From contig NZ_JACOPD010000003.1 in the NCBI RefSeq assembly GCF_014287955.1, positions 1 through 64,000 on the forward strand: DNA of 64,000 nt, in the 5' to 3' direction. This document shows, piece after piece, positions 63,717 to 64,000 of the stretch. The notes below the pieces were generated by a model. That model was not told where the DNA came from and did not search any database. It worked only from the letters and a program-made list of their open reading frames with translations. The translations under genes were made by a program, and so were the position numbers. Numbering within the stretch: the stretch's first letter is position 1; the number at the start of each line of letters is the position of its first letter. The DNA comes from Lachnospira hominis (ex Liu et al. 2021). GTDB lineage: Bacteria; Bacillota; Clostridia; Lachnospirales; Lachnospiraceae.

Positions 63717-64000
63717 GTGAAAACAAAAATAAAAATAGGCATTATATTAGTATTAAGTCTGTTGCTAATAATAATATGCTGGAATATATACAAACAAAGC
63801 CCGAGATACATAATAAAAGATACGGTTATGTGGTATGAAAAAGATTTTACAATACCGTTATTCTGCAAAAAAGTGAAGTTTGAGTATGATGATGAAACTG
63901 GAGAGTACGCAGGTAAATTTTTAATTACTAAAAAACAGGCTGATAAAATTAAAAAGAAATTAACTAGTGCGAGAGCAAGGTCAGGAAATTCAACACATGC
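63717..64000 (+). CDS. Membrane-anchored partner protein, family member 5 (cut by window end)
   Basis: Runs off the window. It probably starts at GTG 63717 (AAAGG upstream), giving a membrane segment and MWYEKDFTIPLFCKKVKFEY, the same block as member 4. ATG 63702 is the alternative. Confidence 0.65.
   Translation, partial: MKTKIKIGIILVLSLLLIIICWNIYKQSPRYIIKDTVMWYEKDFTIPLFCKKVKFEYDDETGEYAGKFLITKKQADKIKKKLTSARARSGNSTH

Overview
The window looks like chromosomal DNA of a low-GC, Gram-positive, anaerobic gut Firmicute of the family Lachnospiraceae. Signs are the AT-rich codon use, strong AGGAGG-type ribosome sites, a glnA plus ANTAR regulator pair, a DUF5688-like relic and a surface protein with a TGD-type C-terminal membrane anchor. 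A Lachnospira/Eubacterium eligens-like genus is my guess only. I see no phage, no CRISPR array and no intact insertion sequence. 

Layout. 1-7.6 kb: a decayed DUF5688-like gene, a CpeT-like small protein, a membrane-anchored phosphodiester glycosidase with a partner, a GGDEF/EAL protein with a degenerate cyclase domain, and a partly duplicated, decayed stretch. 7.6-10.5 kb: a double-ACT protein and a GH95-type glycoside hydrolase. 10.7-35.4 kb: a very large sulfur-assimilation region. It holds an Fe/B12-type binding protein, siroheme synthase, CysK, a sulfate ABC importer (Sbp-CysT-CysW-CysA), AprA/AprB-type APS reductase, ATP sulfurylase CysD/CysN, a LacI regulator, a second complete sulfate importer, a reversed FecCD-type permease/ATPase pair, MetY, a one-subunit sirohaem sulfite reductase, TusA, thioredoxin, a ThiS-like sulfur carrier, its E1-like activator, a JAMM protease, thioredoxin reductase and a second CysK. 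Read together: sulfate is imported, activated to APS, reduced to sulfite and then sulfide, and the sulfide is probably loaded as a protein thiocarboxylate for homocysteine or cysteine synthesis. 

35.6-51.8 kb: Mrp Fe-S carrier behind an elaborate palindromic operator, a glycosyltransferase, tRNA-Leu(UAG), an MFS transporter, a polysaccharide deacetylase, a small Cys-tailed membrane protein with a P1B-type ATPase (possibly ferrosome-like), an ABC/FtsX exporter, a CapA protein, glnA and ANTAR regulator, dapF, and the folate genes fchA and folD. 

51.8-64 kb: the least explained part. Two paralogous loci each encode a secreted protein with eight Cys/His (zinc-ribbon-like) repeats and a C-terminal domain with a caspase-like (clan CD) His-Gly...Cys pattern. 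Each is followed by a tandem family of about 200-residue membrane-anchored proteins (three in the first locus, at least two in the second), and each is preceded by the same roughly 80-nt element combining promoter-like hexamers with covarying terminator-like stems. Between them lie a 1475-aa surface metallophosphoesterase and a YibE/F-like membrane protein. In the second locus the best ribosome site and ATG are out of frame by one A in an A6 tract. This pair of loci is the best candidate for an undescribed system. 

Short reused 5' leaders (a TTTTGC-TTC-GCAAAA hairpin next to the ribosome site) precede three unrelated genes.
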